The notes: generated from the letters alone by a model not told the origin. A stretch of DNA of 64,000 nucleotides from Rhodobacteraceae bacterium F11138 (GCA_016521575.1 JAEKDP010000004.1:1-64000), one strand, 5' to 3'; counted from the first letter of the stretch, positions 39,323 to 48,160 are shown. A program made the numbers and translations.

Positions 39323-39487
39323 ATGGATGAACATCCCGTGCCCCGCCGATCACTCCCCGTGTTGAACGCGCTGCGCGCCTTCAAAGTGGCTGGACGACGG
39401 TTGAAAGCCTCTCGCGGTGCATCCTCAATCGACCGCTATCGAGCATTAGATTGTACACTAAGCACCTTTAATTACAAGATATTTTGA
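39323..39487 (+). pseudogene. LysR-type regulator N-terminal fragment
   Basis: The first ~25 residues (VPRRSLPVLNALRAFKVAGR) match the start of GcvA-like LysR regulators (usually 'LPPLNALRAFEAAAR'), but the helix-turn-helix that should follow is missing. The frame continues through unrelated sequence and stops at 39487. It is divergent from the SDR gene, as an intact LysR regulator would be. It is not functional. Confidence 0.5.
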
Positions 39488-39525
39488 TTTTCAACGAACA
39501 AGCACATTGCTTAACAGAAGAGATT

Positions 39526-39559
39526 TTAAAAAATCGCGGCCAGCCTGACGGCTGACCGC
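39526..39559 (-). terminator. Terminator of the small gene at 39567-39746
   Basis: On the minus strand, GCGGTCAGCC and GGCTGGCCGC pair with one mismatch around a short GTCA loop, followed by GATTTTTTAA. It starts 8 bp after the stop of the small gene. Confidence 0.75.
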
Positions 39560-39566
39560 TAATCGG

Positions 39567-39746
39567 TTAGAGACCTGGCGCGCGTGTCGCCAGTTCATGC
39601 TCGATGTTGTGCATCGATTGGAGCGCATCGCGGCGCTCTTGCGATCCACGCGGGGCGGCGGCGAAGGCGTTGAAAGCCTCGGCTAAGAGGCCGTGCAATT
39701 CTGCCGTGCTGCGGGATGCCGCTTCAAAACGTGAGACGAGTGTCAT
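39567..39746 (-). CDS. 59-aa helical hypothetical protein
   Basis: The short protein (MTLVSRFEAASRSTAELHGL, then LAEAFNAFAAAPRGSQERRD) is alanine-rich and mostly helical. An AAAGGAGG ribosome-binding site sits 5-6 bp before the ATG, and a terminator follows directly, so it is probably a single-gene transcript. No family is recognised. Confidence 0.6.
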   Translation of the reverse strand: MTLVSRFEAASRSTAELHGLLAEAFNAFAAAPRGSQERRDALQSMHNIEHELATRAPGL

Positions 39747-39870
39747 CTCATCCTCCTTTTGCTTCAAAGAGGCCCCGAACCACTCAGGGCCTTTCGGCCC
39801 CGCACAACCATCATCGGCCCGTGGAAGGCCTGATGGTTCGGGAGGTGAACTTGATCCTGCAAACAGGCGG

Positions 39871-40266
39871 ATGCGCAGATGGTGCCACACGCGAGACCGC
39901 CAGATCGGAGAAGGCGATATCAGCGCCTCTTACAGCGCCGACAAGATTGCCGAGGGCCGCGTCCGCTCGCCCTTCAAATGGCAAAATGCCCTTTGGGTTT
40001 CGGTCGGCGGAGCGTCCATAGGCAACCACCGCGCAGTGCAAGCCTACCGCATTATCGAGCGCAAGTTCTTCGATGGCGCGACGATCACATACCACGAAAA
40101 CGCTCGCCTCAGCGCTGCTGCCCGAGGACGGCCAGAAGGCTTCTACCACGGCATGTCCGTCAAATGGGGCAAGCTGGATTGCGTCCTGATTGGCCCCGCC
40201 AGCATTTTTCTTCCATCGGAAGAGAAGGCCCCGCCCGAGCAGGCCGATATGTTCGACCTGTTGTAA
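39871..40266 (+). CDS. Hypothetical protein of the mobilizable element
   Basis: A 131-aa protein with mixed beta character (KWQNALWVSVGGASIGNHRA, RIIERKFFDGATITYHENAR, VKWGKLDCVLIGPASIFLP) and an acidic C-terminal motif EQADMFDLL, which resembles a peptide-docking tail. The ATG at 39871 is one option; the frame is open further upstream. I do not recognise the family. It is placed near the mobilization genes. Confidence 0.5.
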   Translation: MRRWCHTRDRQIGEGDISASYSADKIAEGRVRSPFKWQNALWVSVGGASIGNHRAVQAYRIIERKFFDGATITYHENARLSAAARGRPEGFYHGMSVKWGKLDCVLIGPASIFLPSEEKAPPEQADMFDLL

Positions 40267-40294
40267 ACTATTGCGCCGTCCATATTGGGCGGTG

Positions 40295-40513
40295 CTATTC
40301 GGGCATGTGGTCTTCGTCATCAAGCCACTCATCTCGCTTCGCGCGCGGCTTGAATTCCGGCGCAAGGACATCGGGCTTTTGCTTGTGCCGTGCATGAGCG
40401 AGGCGGATGATCAATCGCAGCGTATCGTCTGTCGCCAGATGAAAATACTTGCGGAGTTCATCAAGCTGGACGGCATGCGCGTCATCAAGATTCAGCATCA
40501 ATATGTGTCGCAT
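40295..40513 (-). CDS. 72-aa hypothetical protein near the relaxase
   Basis: The protein (MRHILMLNLDDAHAVQLDEL, then RKYFHLATDDTLRLIIRLAH) has a short beta-strand followed by helices and a charged tail (KRDEWLDDEDHMPE). A ribbon-helix-helix or accessory-relaxosome role is possible from size and charge, but not demonstrated. It lies 20 bp downstream of the relaxase gene on the same strand. Confidence 0.5.
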   Translation of the reverse strand: MRHILMLNLDDAHAVQLDELRKYFHLATDDTLRLIIRLAHARHKQKPDVLAPEFKPRAKRDEWLDDEDHMPE

Positions 40514-40533
40514 AGCTTTCTCCTTTCTATCGT

Positions 40534-41898
40534 TCAGCGCTCAAAGCCAGGGCCGCGAACCCGCATGCGGGTTCGCTCGCGCCCCTTCTTTTCGCGCTCT
40601 TCTCGGGTTTTCTGTTGTGTATCGACCTTTCTGCCATGGGCCGCTGCTGCGTCCTTGGGCATGACGGTCGGATTTTTGCCTTGCTTCATGAGCATGTAGT
40701 TGGCGATCTGCTGGCGAACGGCGACGAGTTCCTGCAAGCGTTCTTCGCGCTGTTTTCTGATGGCCTCTTGCAGCCGTTGGCGCTCGTCCAGTTGCTTGGC
40801 AATCATCTTGTCGCGCTCTGCCTGATCACGGCGCACGGCTTGCCATGCGTCATGTTCGTTCTGCGCCTTCAACTCGGAATACTTGCCAGTCAGACGGCTC
40901 CAGAGTTTCCCGAAACCCTTCTGTGGAAGACGCGCTGCCCGCGCTGCGGCTTCTCTGGCTTCTCGGCTCTTGTGGAGTTCGGCCAGGCCGTTTCGCTCGA
41001 TCCGATGACGCTCGACCATCTGAGTGCGGCGCAGTTCCAGCGTCGGGCGGAGACGCTTGTAGCCATCCTCAAGCTGCTTCTTGTGGTCCCGAAGATTATC
41101 GGCGACCAGTCCGGCGATCTTCTGACGCTGGTCTTCCACGGACGGCAAAGCATCAGCGCCCTTAAAACGGGCGGTAACGTCCTTGGATTTGACGCCCGAC
41201 CAACGGGACAAGGCGTATGCTTCGCCACGATAGTCCACGGCGACAACGCCGCGCCGATCACCCTGCGCAAGATAATAGCCGCGAGCTTCCAAGGCTGACT
41301 TGAGCGCATCAACGGAGTCCGAGCGCTCCCAGCAATCCTTGAAGAGCGCTTTGATGATCTTGGGGTCTTGCTTTGTCCGCTGGGCTTGCTGCCATTCATC
41401 GCGGGTGAAAGTGAGCGGATTCTTGGCTGCGCGATCCAGCATACCCTTCGGCATATCCCAGCCGTGGCGCAGATATAGCTCTTGCGAGACATCCATCAGC
41501 CTCCGCTTTGTAAAGGAGAGCTGCCGCGCCGTCATCGTGTCGGTGTCGATCCGCGACCAGACAGCGTGGGCGTGGCGTCTGCCTTCCTTCTCGTGGAAGA
41601 CGACCGCGCGTGGCTGGCCACTCAGGCCGAGCTTAAGTTCCGCCATTTCGATGGCGGTTTCGAAGGTGGCGATATCGACATGGGCATCTTGCGGCGGGTT
41701 CAGACTGAGCGAGAACAGATGCTGCTGGCAGCGTGTCCCCTTGGCGATGGCTTCGGCCTCTCTCAGAGCCTCGTGCAGATCATCGTCATTCATGAACCCA
41801 CGCAGCTCATGAAGCTCGACATGCTCGTTGTCGTGGGTGTTCATCAGATGCTTTGCAAGCTTGGCTGCATTGCCGCGTTGGTTGCCTTTCAAGATCAT
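40534..41898 (-). CDS. Relaxase (MobA/VirD2-like)
   Basis: The 454-aa protein should nick oriT and pilot the strand to the recipient. Its N-terminal ~150 residues are a relaxase domain. An early candidate catalytic Tyr is not clear in the first strand (ILKGNQRGNAAKLAKHLMNT), but the metal-binding HxH is clear: EGRRHAHAVWSRIDTD (residues ~105-118), followed by RQLSFTKRRL. The rest is a long, highly charged helical region (residues ~270-440) with a basic end. It overlaps mobC by 4 bp. The MOB class looks MobA/VirD2-like (MOBP/Q). Confidence 0.85.
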   Translation of the reverse strand: MILKGNQRGNAAKLAKHLMNTHDNEHVELHELRGFMNDDDLHEALREAEAIAKGTRCQQHLFSLSLNPPQDAHVDIATFETAIEMAELKLGLSGQPRAVVFHEKEGRRHAHAVWSRIDTDTMTARQLSFTKRRLMDVSQELYLRHGWDMPKGMLDRAAKNPLTFTRDEWQQAQRTKQDPKIIKALFKDCWERSDSVDALKSALEARGYYLAQGDRRGVVAVDYRGEAYALSRWSGVKSKDVTARFKGADALPSVEDQRQKIAGLVADNLRDHKKQLEDGYKRLRPTLELRRTQMVERHRIERNGLAELHKSREAREAAARAARLPQKGFGKLWSRLTGKYSELKAQNEHDAWQAVRRDQAERDKMIAKQLDERQRLQEAIRKQREERLQELVAVRQQIANYMLMKQGKNPTVMPKDAAAAHGRKVDTQQKTREEREKKGRERTRMRVRGPGFER

Positions 41899-42320
41899 GA
41901 CGGGCCTCCGTTCGACAAGCTGCCAAGCGCCCGCAGCAGTTCATTGCGCAAGGTTTCGACATCCGCACAGGCTTGGCGGAGCTCGTCTTCCAGTTCCGGC
42001 GATACTGGCATTGCACCCATGTTCGCCGCGCGCGCGATCTGGTTCAGGTTCTGAGACAGGCGGGACTTTCCGAGCGCGCCGAGAACGCGGCCCAGGGCTT
42101 CATGATCTTTGACAGGGTTGGTGTTGCGGCGGCGAACTTTCTCCAGCGGCTCATCAAAGAGCTTGGCCTTGATGTATGCCCCAAGAGGCACGCCGTTTGC
42201 TGCGGCGCGCAAAAGTGCCTTCTCTTCGAAGGACAGGCGGAGCGAGAACGGAGCCTCGCGCGGCTTCTTTTTGGGGTTGGCGGCTGCTACCGCATTGAAA
42301 TCACGTTCCGAAATGCTCAT
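41895..42320 (-). CDS. mobC: Mobilization accessory protein MobC
   Basis: The 141-aa protein has the MobC layout: a basic, ribbon-helix-helix-like first half (APFSLRLSFEEKALLRAAAN, GVPLGAYIKAKLFDEP) and the conserved block LGKSRLSQNLNQIARAANMG, then a coiled-coil end (ELEDELRQACADVETLRNEL). MobC binds oriT and helps the relaxase open the DNA. It starts 18-25 bp from the candidate nick site and overlaps the relaxase gene (ATGA). A GAGGTG ribosome-binding site precedes the ATG. Confidence 0.9.
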   Translation of the reverse strand: MSISERDFNAVAAANPKKKPREAPFSLRLSFEEKALLRAAANGVPLGAYIKAKLFDEPLEKVRRRNTNPVKDHEALGRVLGALGKSRLSQNLNQIARAANMGAMPVSPELEDELRQACADVETLRNELLRALGSLSNGGPS

Positions 42321-42331
42321 TACCGCACCTC

Positions 42332-42350
42332 GGATTGTTATCCTGAGTTA
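42332..42350. other. Candidate oriT nick region
   Basis: The sequence TTATCCTG at 42338-42345 matches the core of IncP/RP4-type nick sites (TATCCTG, cut after G). It is preceded by the small inverted repeat GGAT-TGTT-ATCC (42332-42343), lies just upstream of mobC and the relaxase gene, and would put the nick between 42345 and 42346. Position and motif support it; no nicking evidence exists. Confidence 0.5.
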
Positions 42351-42437
42351 CGGTGTTATGAGCATCGACAGCGCGGAGAAGGTGCTCCCACTCTTCAAGA
42401 GTGGCGAATAGAGAGTTCCAACTTTCTCTCTCTAGCT

Positions 42438-42451
42438 GCACCATTTCACCA
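42438..42451. repeat. attR core of the mobilizable element
   Basis: GCACCATTTCACCA repeats the attL core (first ten bases identical). The sequence to its left, from about 42410, resembles the T arm and 3' end of tRNA-Thr in degenerate form, including GAGAGTTC. It marks the right junction of the element; the eCIS operon begins beyond it. Confidence 0.6.
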
Positions 42452-42566
42452 TGCCCGTCGGAGACATCCCTCAAGACCTGGAACGGTCGAGATCACCTGT
42501 GTCAAATGATCAAAGTCGGGAAAAGGGAAACTTGCTCTCAAATCGCTTTGTGCAACAACGCCTCCG

Positions 42567-45500
42567 TCATGTGAACAATGCGTCGGTTTTGGCGCGGGCC
42601 TTGGACAGGGATTGTGAAACCTGACCCACGATGCGGGTCATATGTGCCTTGGCCAGTTTCTGTGCCGCGGGTTCCTGTTTTTGCGGGATGGTATTCAGTT
42701 CTTGGGAATAGGCTTCGGCCACATGTGAAACGTGGTCCAGAGCACGGGCGCGCAGGACATTGGCCACCTGCCGGGACTTTTCCGAGCGCACCGCGTCCAG
42801 TGTGGATTTCCCACCATCCATCACATAATCCGCAAGGGCCGCATTGTCCGAAAAGGTGACTTTGGCCGACAGGGCTTCGGCGTCGATTGCCACGCCGGTC
42901 TTTCTGGTAACCCTGCGGGCCAGGGGTTTGTACAGCGGGATCGCATAGCCGTTGGCGTCCGTGTAGCGTGCGATTTTTGAGGCGGGGGGAAACAGCGTCG
43001 CGGTTTTGAGAGCTGCCAATCGGCGTGATCTCTTCGTGGTCAGGCTGGTCTTGTCTGCGGTCACGCGCGCACTGACAGCTGTCTCCAATGCGGTTTTTTC
43101 ATCGTCTTTCAACAAGGGCAGGGTGGCGGCGTTCTTGGGATAAGCCTTGTCAATGATGTGATCGCGTTCCAGATGCTCGCTGCCCGGCAGGCTGCCATAT
43201 TCGGCCCCTACGCCTTCGATCTTCAGAAAATTCGGCGCGCCCTTGCCGCCTTCGAACCCCAGAACCGAGGCGCTTTTCCCAAATGCGCGCTTTTTCTTTT
43301 CTTCTGCCTTCACCTGGCGGGCGCTGGTTTCCTCCAAGCCGAAGATGCGCGTGTTTTCCGCCTTGGCTTTCTCAAGCCCGGCAGAAACCCGGTTCTTCAG
43401 CGTGGGTGGCGCGGAAACATCCGCCTTCATCTTTTCTTTCATCTCTTTGATTTCAAGGTCCAACTGCGCCTTTAGAGAAGATTTCACATGGGCATGGGGA
43501 TCGTCCGCTGCGCGGGCCTTTTCAATGATGCTGGCATGACTCTTCAGTCCCTTGTCCTTGATGTGGTTGTGGCGATACATGGCCAGCGCCGGAAAGGCGG
43601 GCGCCTTTTTCGGGATCGCCTTGAAATCCTCGGCTCCGATCAACCCAAGAGGCGGGGCGGCCCTATTCTGGACTGCGGCCGATTTTCCGGCAGGGCGTTC
43701 ACCCTTGCGTTGGTCGTTGGCCTGATCGGCGGCCAGCCGCGCGTTGAACACGCCGGCGCGGTCCGCGCGGTGTTTGCCTTGCTGCACCTCTTGGTTCTTG
43801 CGGTCGGCGGCCTTGTCCGGGTCGATCAGCGGCAGATTTTCCAGAACCACCTTGGCAAAGCGTTTTTCGATAGTGTGGTCGATTTCGTAAAAAGATGAAA
43901 TCGGATCCGTGATCAACGAAGAGAACGGTCCCTTGGCCTTGGCGGTCAGTGTGCCGTAGCTTTCCGACTCACCTTCAAATTCCATCAACCGTGGTTCGGC
44001 GGCACGAAAAAGCGCGGCCTCGGTCTGACTGGAAATTGCCGGATTGGTGTCGGTGGCCTTGCCCGCCGCTTGCAATTCCTTGGCGGCCTCGATGACTTCG
44101 GCTTCCAACGCTTTGAGCGTCTTGAGCTGGTTGATCTTCTTGTTGTCCGGTTTGACTTTCCTGGCTTCTGTTCCGACCTCGTCGTCAGCGTCTTCGGTCT
44201 GTTTCTGGATCGCGTTTGCGATGGTCATCGCGGCCCGAACAGCAGGGCCTTCGGCACCCTTGATCTTCTTGATTTCGGTCTTTTGCGCCAGTTCGACATC
44301 CTGCACAGGCTTGGGATTGTCCGACGCGATCATGATCTGCAACTTGCGGCCCTTCCAGGTTGCGAAGATGCGGTGTTGCTTGGCGCCGATCTTGAAGTTG
44401 GCCGAGGGAAATTTGCGTTTTCCGTTGACCTTTGCGATCAATTTGGAAAACAGCTTCTTGGCCTTTTTCACCAGGAATGTCAGCATCTTGCCCATGGCCT
44501 TGTCCACAGGTTTGCGCAGTTTTCCGATCAGCGTTCGGATTTTTTTCGTGATACCGGTGATTGGCACCAGGGCGGCGACAAAGGCGATCACCAGGGGCAC
44601 GCTGCGGCCGATCGTCTGTTCGATGAAATTGGCTGCCTGTGCGACCTGGCCACGGGCGATCGAACCCACCGAGTCAAAGATCGACTTGGCGACCTCCTTG
44701 ATTTGATCGAACCGTTCGATGAAGGTCACAATCATCTGGTAGATTGAATAGACGATCTTGACGATGGCACCGACCGGGTTGGTCAGGCTGGCCAGCCAGG
44801 CAATGCCGGCCTGCACCAGCTGCGAACTGACCAGGCTGCTCAACCCGCCCAGCAGAATCTGTTTGAAATTGTCGATCATGCCCAGAAGTTTCTGCCAGAT
44901 GCCGACAAAGCCTTCTTTCAGCAGGGTTTTCACGACTTCGACGGATTGCTCCATCATGCTGACCATCTTCTCGCCCTTGGATCCCAGGCGTTTGACCAGT
45001 TTCTTGCGGAAGTTTTCGTAAGTTACGCCAATGATTTGCAGAACGATGCTAATCAATCCTTTGAAGCCCAGCTTGGCAGGCAAGGAAATGCCCGCACCAT
45101 CCAAAGCACCGAAGAGCCAGCCCAACAGGCCCTTTTTCAGATGTTCAAGAATATTGGCTCCGAACTTCCTGAAGCCACCCACGACCGCCTTGATCAGGTT
45201 CTTCACGAACCCCAGCGGATTCTCAAGGATGGTGTCCAGAACCTGCCCGGCTTTCTGCAGAATTCGCCAGACCTCTTCGGCCCGGTTTCCGGCCAGTTTC
45301 AACGCCCCGCGCACGATCAGTTCCAGCAGTTTCTTTGCGACGGACTTGACGAAACGCACGATGTCGCGGACCAGGTTGACCACCATGCGTTTGACATTGC
45401 GCGCCGCCTTGAGCGGGTTCAGGGTGTCCAATGCGGCAGACAGACCATTCTTGATCCGGGCCCAGGTCAGGTTCAGTTCACCCAGTTTGCCCTTGACCCA

Positions 45501-46535
45501 TGCGAAGGCCTCTTGGATCACTTTGGCTTCTTTCAGACGGTCGAAAATCAATGTGCCGCCGGGGATCAGCCCCATGAAGCCGCCCAGCAGGTTTTCGGCG
45601 GTCATCAAAACCCGTTTGCCACTGATCAGCGTGCGCCCGATCAGCACGGTAATCAGCGTGTAGCCCGGAACATGCCGGGCGATGCTTTCGGCCTTGTTGG
45701 CGAAATAACCGCGCCGGATCACCGGTTCGCGCGCCAGCGGCAGGGCGTCCGATCCACGGGTCTGCTGTACCACATGGGTCAGCTCATGTGCCATCAGTCT
45801 GGTGTTGGTTTCGCTTTCACCGTCCCCCAGCCAGATCCGGTTGCCATGCGTAAAGGCGCGTGCCCCGATGCGGGCGGCGGCGCGGCGGTCTGCGGGTGCG
45901 TCGTGCAGACGTACATGGCGAAACGAGGTGCTGAAATGAGGCTCGATCCGTTGGCGTACCGCGCGCGGCAAGGGGCGGCCCGGTCCCGGGTTCGCCACCA
46001 GGTTGGCCACGTCCTGCGGCGCGGCACCGCCGGACCGGCCCACGACAGCGCCGGTTTCGCTGCGCTCCAGAACCGGGGGCGGCGCATCCGGAATGGGCGG
46101 CGTGTCCGGCGCTGGTGGCTCTCCCGCCGTGCTTTGGGGTTGACCGCTGTCCAGTTCGCGCGTGTCGTCGTCATCCAGCCCGGTGGTGTCCACATCCTCG
46201 GGGCTGGCAACGCTGACATCCGCCTGTTCGGCAGGCAGATCCGGTGTCTTGAGGTCGTCCAGGTTGGGCTGATCGTCGGTGCTGCGCCGCAGGGGTTGCG
46301 CCCCATGGCCCTGCGCGGGTGGCGCATCGGGCGTATCCATCGCCGGGGCCGAAGAGGCCACGACACGGGCAGCCATCGCTTCGGCCTCGTGTTCCGCGGG
46401 GTCGTTGACGGCACCCACCCGCAGGGCCGGTTGCAACGTGGGTTGCATATGGTGCCGCGGCTTCAGTATCGCCGGGGCAGGGCGCGGCCGGGCATGGGCC
46501 TTGGCGGGCAGTTTGATCTTGTGCCCTTCAGACAT
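42567..46535 (-). CDS. Very large DUF4157 (eCIS cargo-type) protein with C-terminal Asp-His motifs
   Basis: The ~1322-aa protein is the last gene of the eCIS operon. A disordered Pro/Asp-rich start (residues 1-180) leads to a DUF4157 domain (~190-255: RIEPHFSTSFRHVRLHDAPA, AHELTHVVQQTRG with a zincin HExxH). DUF4157 marks proteins loaded into eCIS particles. Residues ~265-680 have several hydrophobic stretches (IGRTLISG, WLASLTNPVGAIVKIVYSIY, VPLVIAFVAALVPITG), suggesting a membrane-active part. The C-terminal third carries FYEIDHTIEKRF (~882) and LERDHIIDKAYP (~1123), similar motifs that recall HNH/endonuclease VII metal sites. A toxin or effector is likely. The start at 46535 avoids overlap; 46577 is possible. 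Confidence 0.8.
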   Translation of the reverse strand: MSEGHKIKLPAKAHARPRPAPAILKPRHHMQPTLQPALRVGAVNDPAEHEAEAMAARVVASSAPAMDTPDAPPAQGHGAQPLRRSTDDQPNLDDLKTPDLPAEQADVSVASPEDVDTTGLDDDDTRELDSGQPQSTAGEPPAPDTPPIPDAPPPVLERSETGAVVGRSGGAAPQDVANLVANPGPGRPLPRAVRQRIEPHFSTSFRHVRLHDAPADRRAAARIGARAFTHGNRIWLGDGESETNTRLMAHELTHVVQQTRGSDALPLAREPVIRRGYFANKAESIARHVPGYTLITVLIGRTLISGKRVLMTAENLLGGFMGLIPGGTLIFDRLKEAKVIQEAFAWVKGKLGELNLTWARIKNGLSAALDTLNPLKAARNVKRMVVNLVRDIVRFVKSVAKKLLELIVRGALKLAGNRAEEVWRILQKAGQVLDTILENPLGFVKNLIKAVVGGFRKFGANILEHLKKGLLGWLFGALDGAGISLPAKLGFKGLISIVLQIIGVTYENFRKKLVKRLGSKGEKMVSMMEQSVEVVKTLLKEGFVGIWQKLLGMIDNFKQILLGGLSSLVSSQLVQAGIAWLASLTNPVGAIVKIVYSIYQMIVTFIERFDQIKEVAKSIFDSVGSIARGQVAQAANFIEQTIGRSVPLVIAFVAALVPITGITKKIRTLIGKLRKPVDKAMGKMLTFLVKKAKKLFSKLIAKVNGKRKFPSANFKIGAKQHRIFATWKGRKLQIMIASDNPKPVQDVELAQKTEIKKIKGAEGPAVRAAMTIANAIQKQTEDADDEVGTEARKVKPDNKKINQLKTLKALEAEVIEAAKELQAAGKATDTNPAISSQTEAALFRAAEPRLMEFEGESESYGTLTAKAKGPFSSLITDPISSFYEIDHTIEKRFAKVVLENLPLIDPDKAADRKNQEVQQGKHRADRAGVFNARLAADQANDQRKGERPAGKSAAVQNRAAPPLGLIGAEDFKAIPKKAPAFPALAMYRHNHIKDKGLKSHASIIEKARAADDPHAHVKSSLKAQLDLEIKEMKEKMKADVSAPPTLKNRVSAGLEKAKAENTRIFGLEETSARQVKAEEKKKRAFGKSASVLGFEGGKGAPNFLKIEGVGAEYGSLPGSEHLERDHIIDKAYPKNAATLPLLKDDEKTALETAVSARVTADKTSLTTKRSRRLAALKTATLFPPASKIARYTDANGYAIPLYKPLARRVTRKTGVAIDAEALSAKVTFSDNAALADYVMDGGKSTLDAVRSEKSRQVANVLRARALDHVSHVAEAYSQELNTIPQKQEPAAQKLAKAHMTRIVGQVSQSLSKARAKTDALFT

Positions 46536-46536
46536 C

Positions 46537-48144
46537 TCAACTGAGATCCCGACAGCAGGCCCCGGTTGCGCCGGCACCGGTTACATTGGCATTCGCGCGC
46601 GCATTGGTGCAGATCGCATCTGATACATTCTGCGCGGCGGCGCGATTATGGGCTCCGGTCGGGCGCGCGATGGTGCTGACGCCGTCCGCGCGCACGCCCA
46701 GCCCGTGATGCACGTTGAACGCATGGGCCAGTTCATGCGCCACGATCGACGGCAGAACACCGCGCACGACGAAAATCTTGGCGTTTGCCGAACCAGAGTT
46801 CTTGGTCGTACCGCCCCCGGCAACGTGGGTGCCGGCGTCGGCACCACGGCGGATGGTATCCACAAAAAACACTTCGACCGCGTTGCTTTCGCCGGTCAGG
46901 GCAAACAGATCGTTCTGTTCAACCGTCGGCGCCGCACCAGAGCCCGCATCTTCGATTTCGCGGAACCGCGTGCCGCTGATGGTCCGGGTCGCATTGATTG
47001 TCACGTCGATACAGCAGCGGCCCCAGATGTCCGCAACCTCTTGCAGGTTGGGCACGGTGGTCGGTGAACTGCCGTCGTCATTGGCAATCGCCACCGGTTG
47101 AACCGAGGCCGAGGCCCGCCCCACACGGGCACCCGACCCGCAGGAGCTTGGCGCGAATATCTGGTCCGAACGCACGGTGGCCCGCCGGTTCTGCGCCAGC
47201 CGGGGTGAAAATTCGCTGGTTTCGCCCTGGGCAAAGCTGCTCAGGTTGGCAGGCGTGATTCCGGGTGTGCCGTCGGATGGGGCGGCAAGTTCGCTGCGCA
47301 CCGCGGCGGCGCGGCTGCAGGACAGGGTCCAGTTGGTCTGATCCGGGCCATCGGTGCTGGCGAACCCGTCCACCCGCATGTTGGGACTGGTCCCCAGCGC
47401 GTGAAACCCGGCCGCCACCCCGGACAGGCGCGACCGTGCGTCCGCCGTCAGGGTGGACCCCCCGACCGGGAACAGGATATTTTCGACCGGGTGGCCCGCG
47501 GCGCTGCTGCTGGCAACCGGACAGCTCATGCTGCCAGGCAGTTTGGACAGATCTCCAAGGCGGCGCAAACGGCTGGCACGACCATTGTCCTGTACCACAT
47601 GCGCCAGTTCATGCGCCATGTTCGCGCGGGTGTTCTGCCCGGCAGCAAAAGCCACGTCGGACCCATGGGCAAAGGCCCGTGCATCCAGGGCCGCCGTCGC
47701 ATGGTCGGCGCCCGGCCCTTCGTGCACCCGCACATCGCTCAGATCCTGTCCGAACCGGGGCTCAAAGAAACCGCGCTCAGGCATGCTCAGCGGGCGTCCT
47801 GACCCCATCTCTGAAACCGCCCTCGCGGCGGATTTCGGAGCCACCGCCGAAGCCGTGCCCGGCGCGATGGCAGGGGCGGCATGCGGGGATCGCTTTGCCT
47901 GTTTGTCCTTGTCTTCGCATGCGGTGCATTTGCGGCGCAGAGCCGTGCCCTCGGCAGCCGACCCCAACGCCGGACCGGACAACACCTGTGCCGCCATCCG
48001 GTCTGCCGCCTTTTCCGCCGGATCATGCGCCCCGCCCACGACCAGGCCCGTCTGTTGGGCCTGATGCGACCCGGCCGGGTTGGGGCGGCGCACAGGCGGG
48101 GCCTTGCGACGCAGTCGGCGGCGGATCTTGCGTTTCAGGGCCAT
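46537..48144 (-). CDS. DUF4157 protein with OmpA-like domain and second zincin motif
   Basis: The 535-aa protein begins with a basic stretch (MALKRKIRRRLRRKAPPVRR), a CTAC pair (LRRKCTACEDKD) and the DUF4157 domain (FGQDLSDVRVHEGPGA ... MAHELAHVVQ, HExxH ~residue 176). Residues ~205-330 resemble an OmpA-type peptidoglycan-binding domain (ENILFPVGGSTLTADAR ... VDGFASTDG ... NRRATVR). The C-terminal domain has a separate metallopeptidase motif, VAHELAHAFNVHHGLG (~468-483), where HELAH and a downstream His can bind zinc. It is a cargo or accessory protein of the eCIS, probably with protease activity. Confidence 0.82.
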   Translation of the reverse strand: MALKRKIRRRLRRKAPPVRRPNPAGSHQAQQTGLVVGGAHDPAEKAADRMAAQVLSGPALGSAAEGTALRRKCTACEDKDKQAKRSPHAAPAIAPGTASAVAPKSAARAVSEMGSGRPLSMPERGFFEPRFGQDLSDVRVHEGPGADHATAALDARAFAHGSDVAFAAGQNTRANMAHELAHVVQDNGRASRLRRLGDLSKLPGSMSCPVASSSAAGHPVENILFPVGGSTLTADARSRLSGVAAGFHALGTSPNMRVDGFASTDGPDQTNWTLSCSRAAAVRSELAAPSDGTPGITPANLSSFAQGETSEFSPRLAQNRRATVRSDQIFAPSSCGSGARVGRASASVQPVAIANDDGSSPTTVPNLQEVADIWGRCCIDVTINATRTISGTRFREIEDAGSGAAPTVEQNDLFALTGESNAVEVFFVDTIRRGADAGTHVAGGGTTKNSGSANAKIFVVRGVLPSIVAHELAHAFNVHHGLGVRADGVSTIARPTGAHNRAAAQNVSDAICTNARANANVTGAGATGACCRDLS

Positions 48145-48160
48145 GTCGCGTCCTTTCCGC

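Noticed and set aside
42361-42446. tRNA-like sequence at attR
   Set aside because: It has a T-arm-like GAGAGTTC and ends in GCACCA, but the acceptor and D arms do not pair. It is better explained as the attP arm, which is also in frame with the recombinase tail.
44946-46544. 532-codon plus-strand frame within the large DUF4157 gene
   Set aside because: It is a shadow of the minus-strand cargo gene, with low-complexity His/Gln/Arg composition and no domain.
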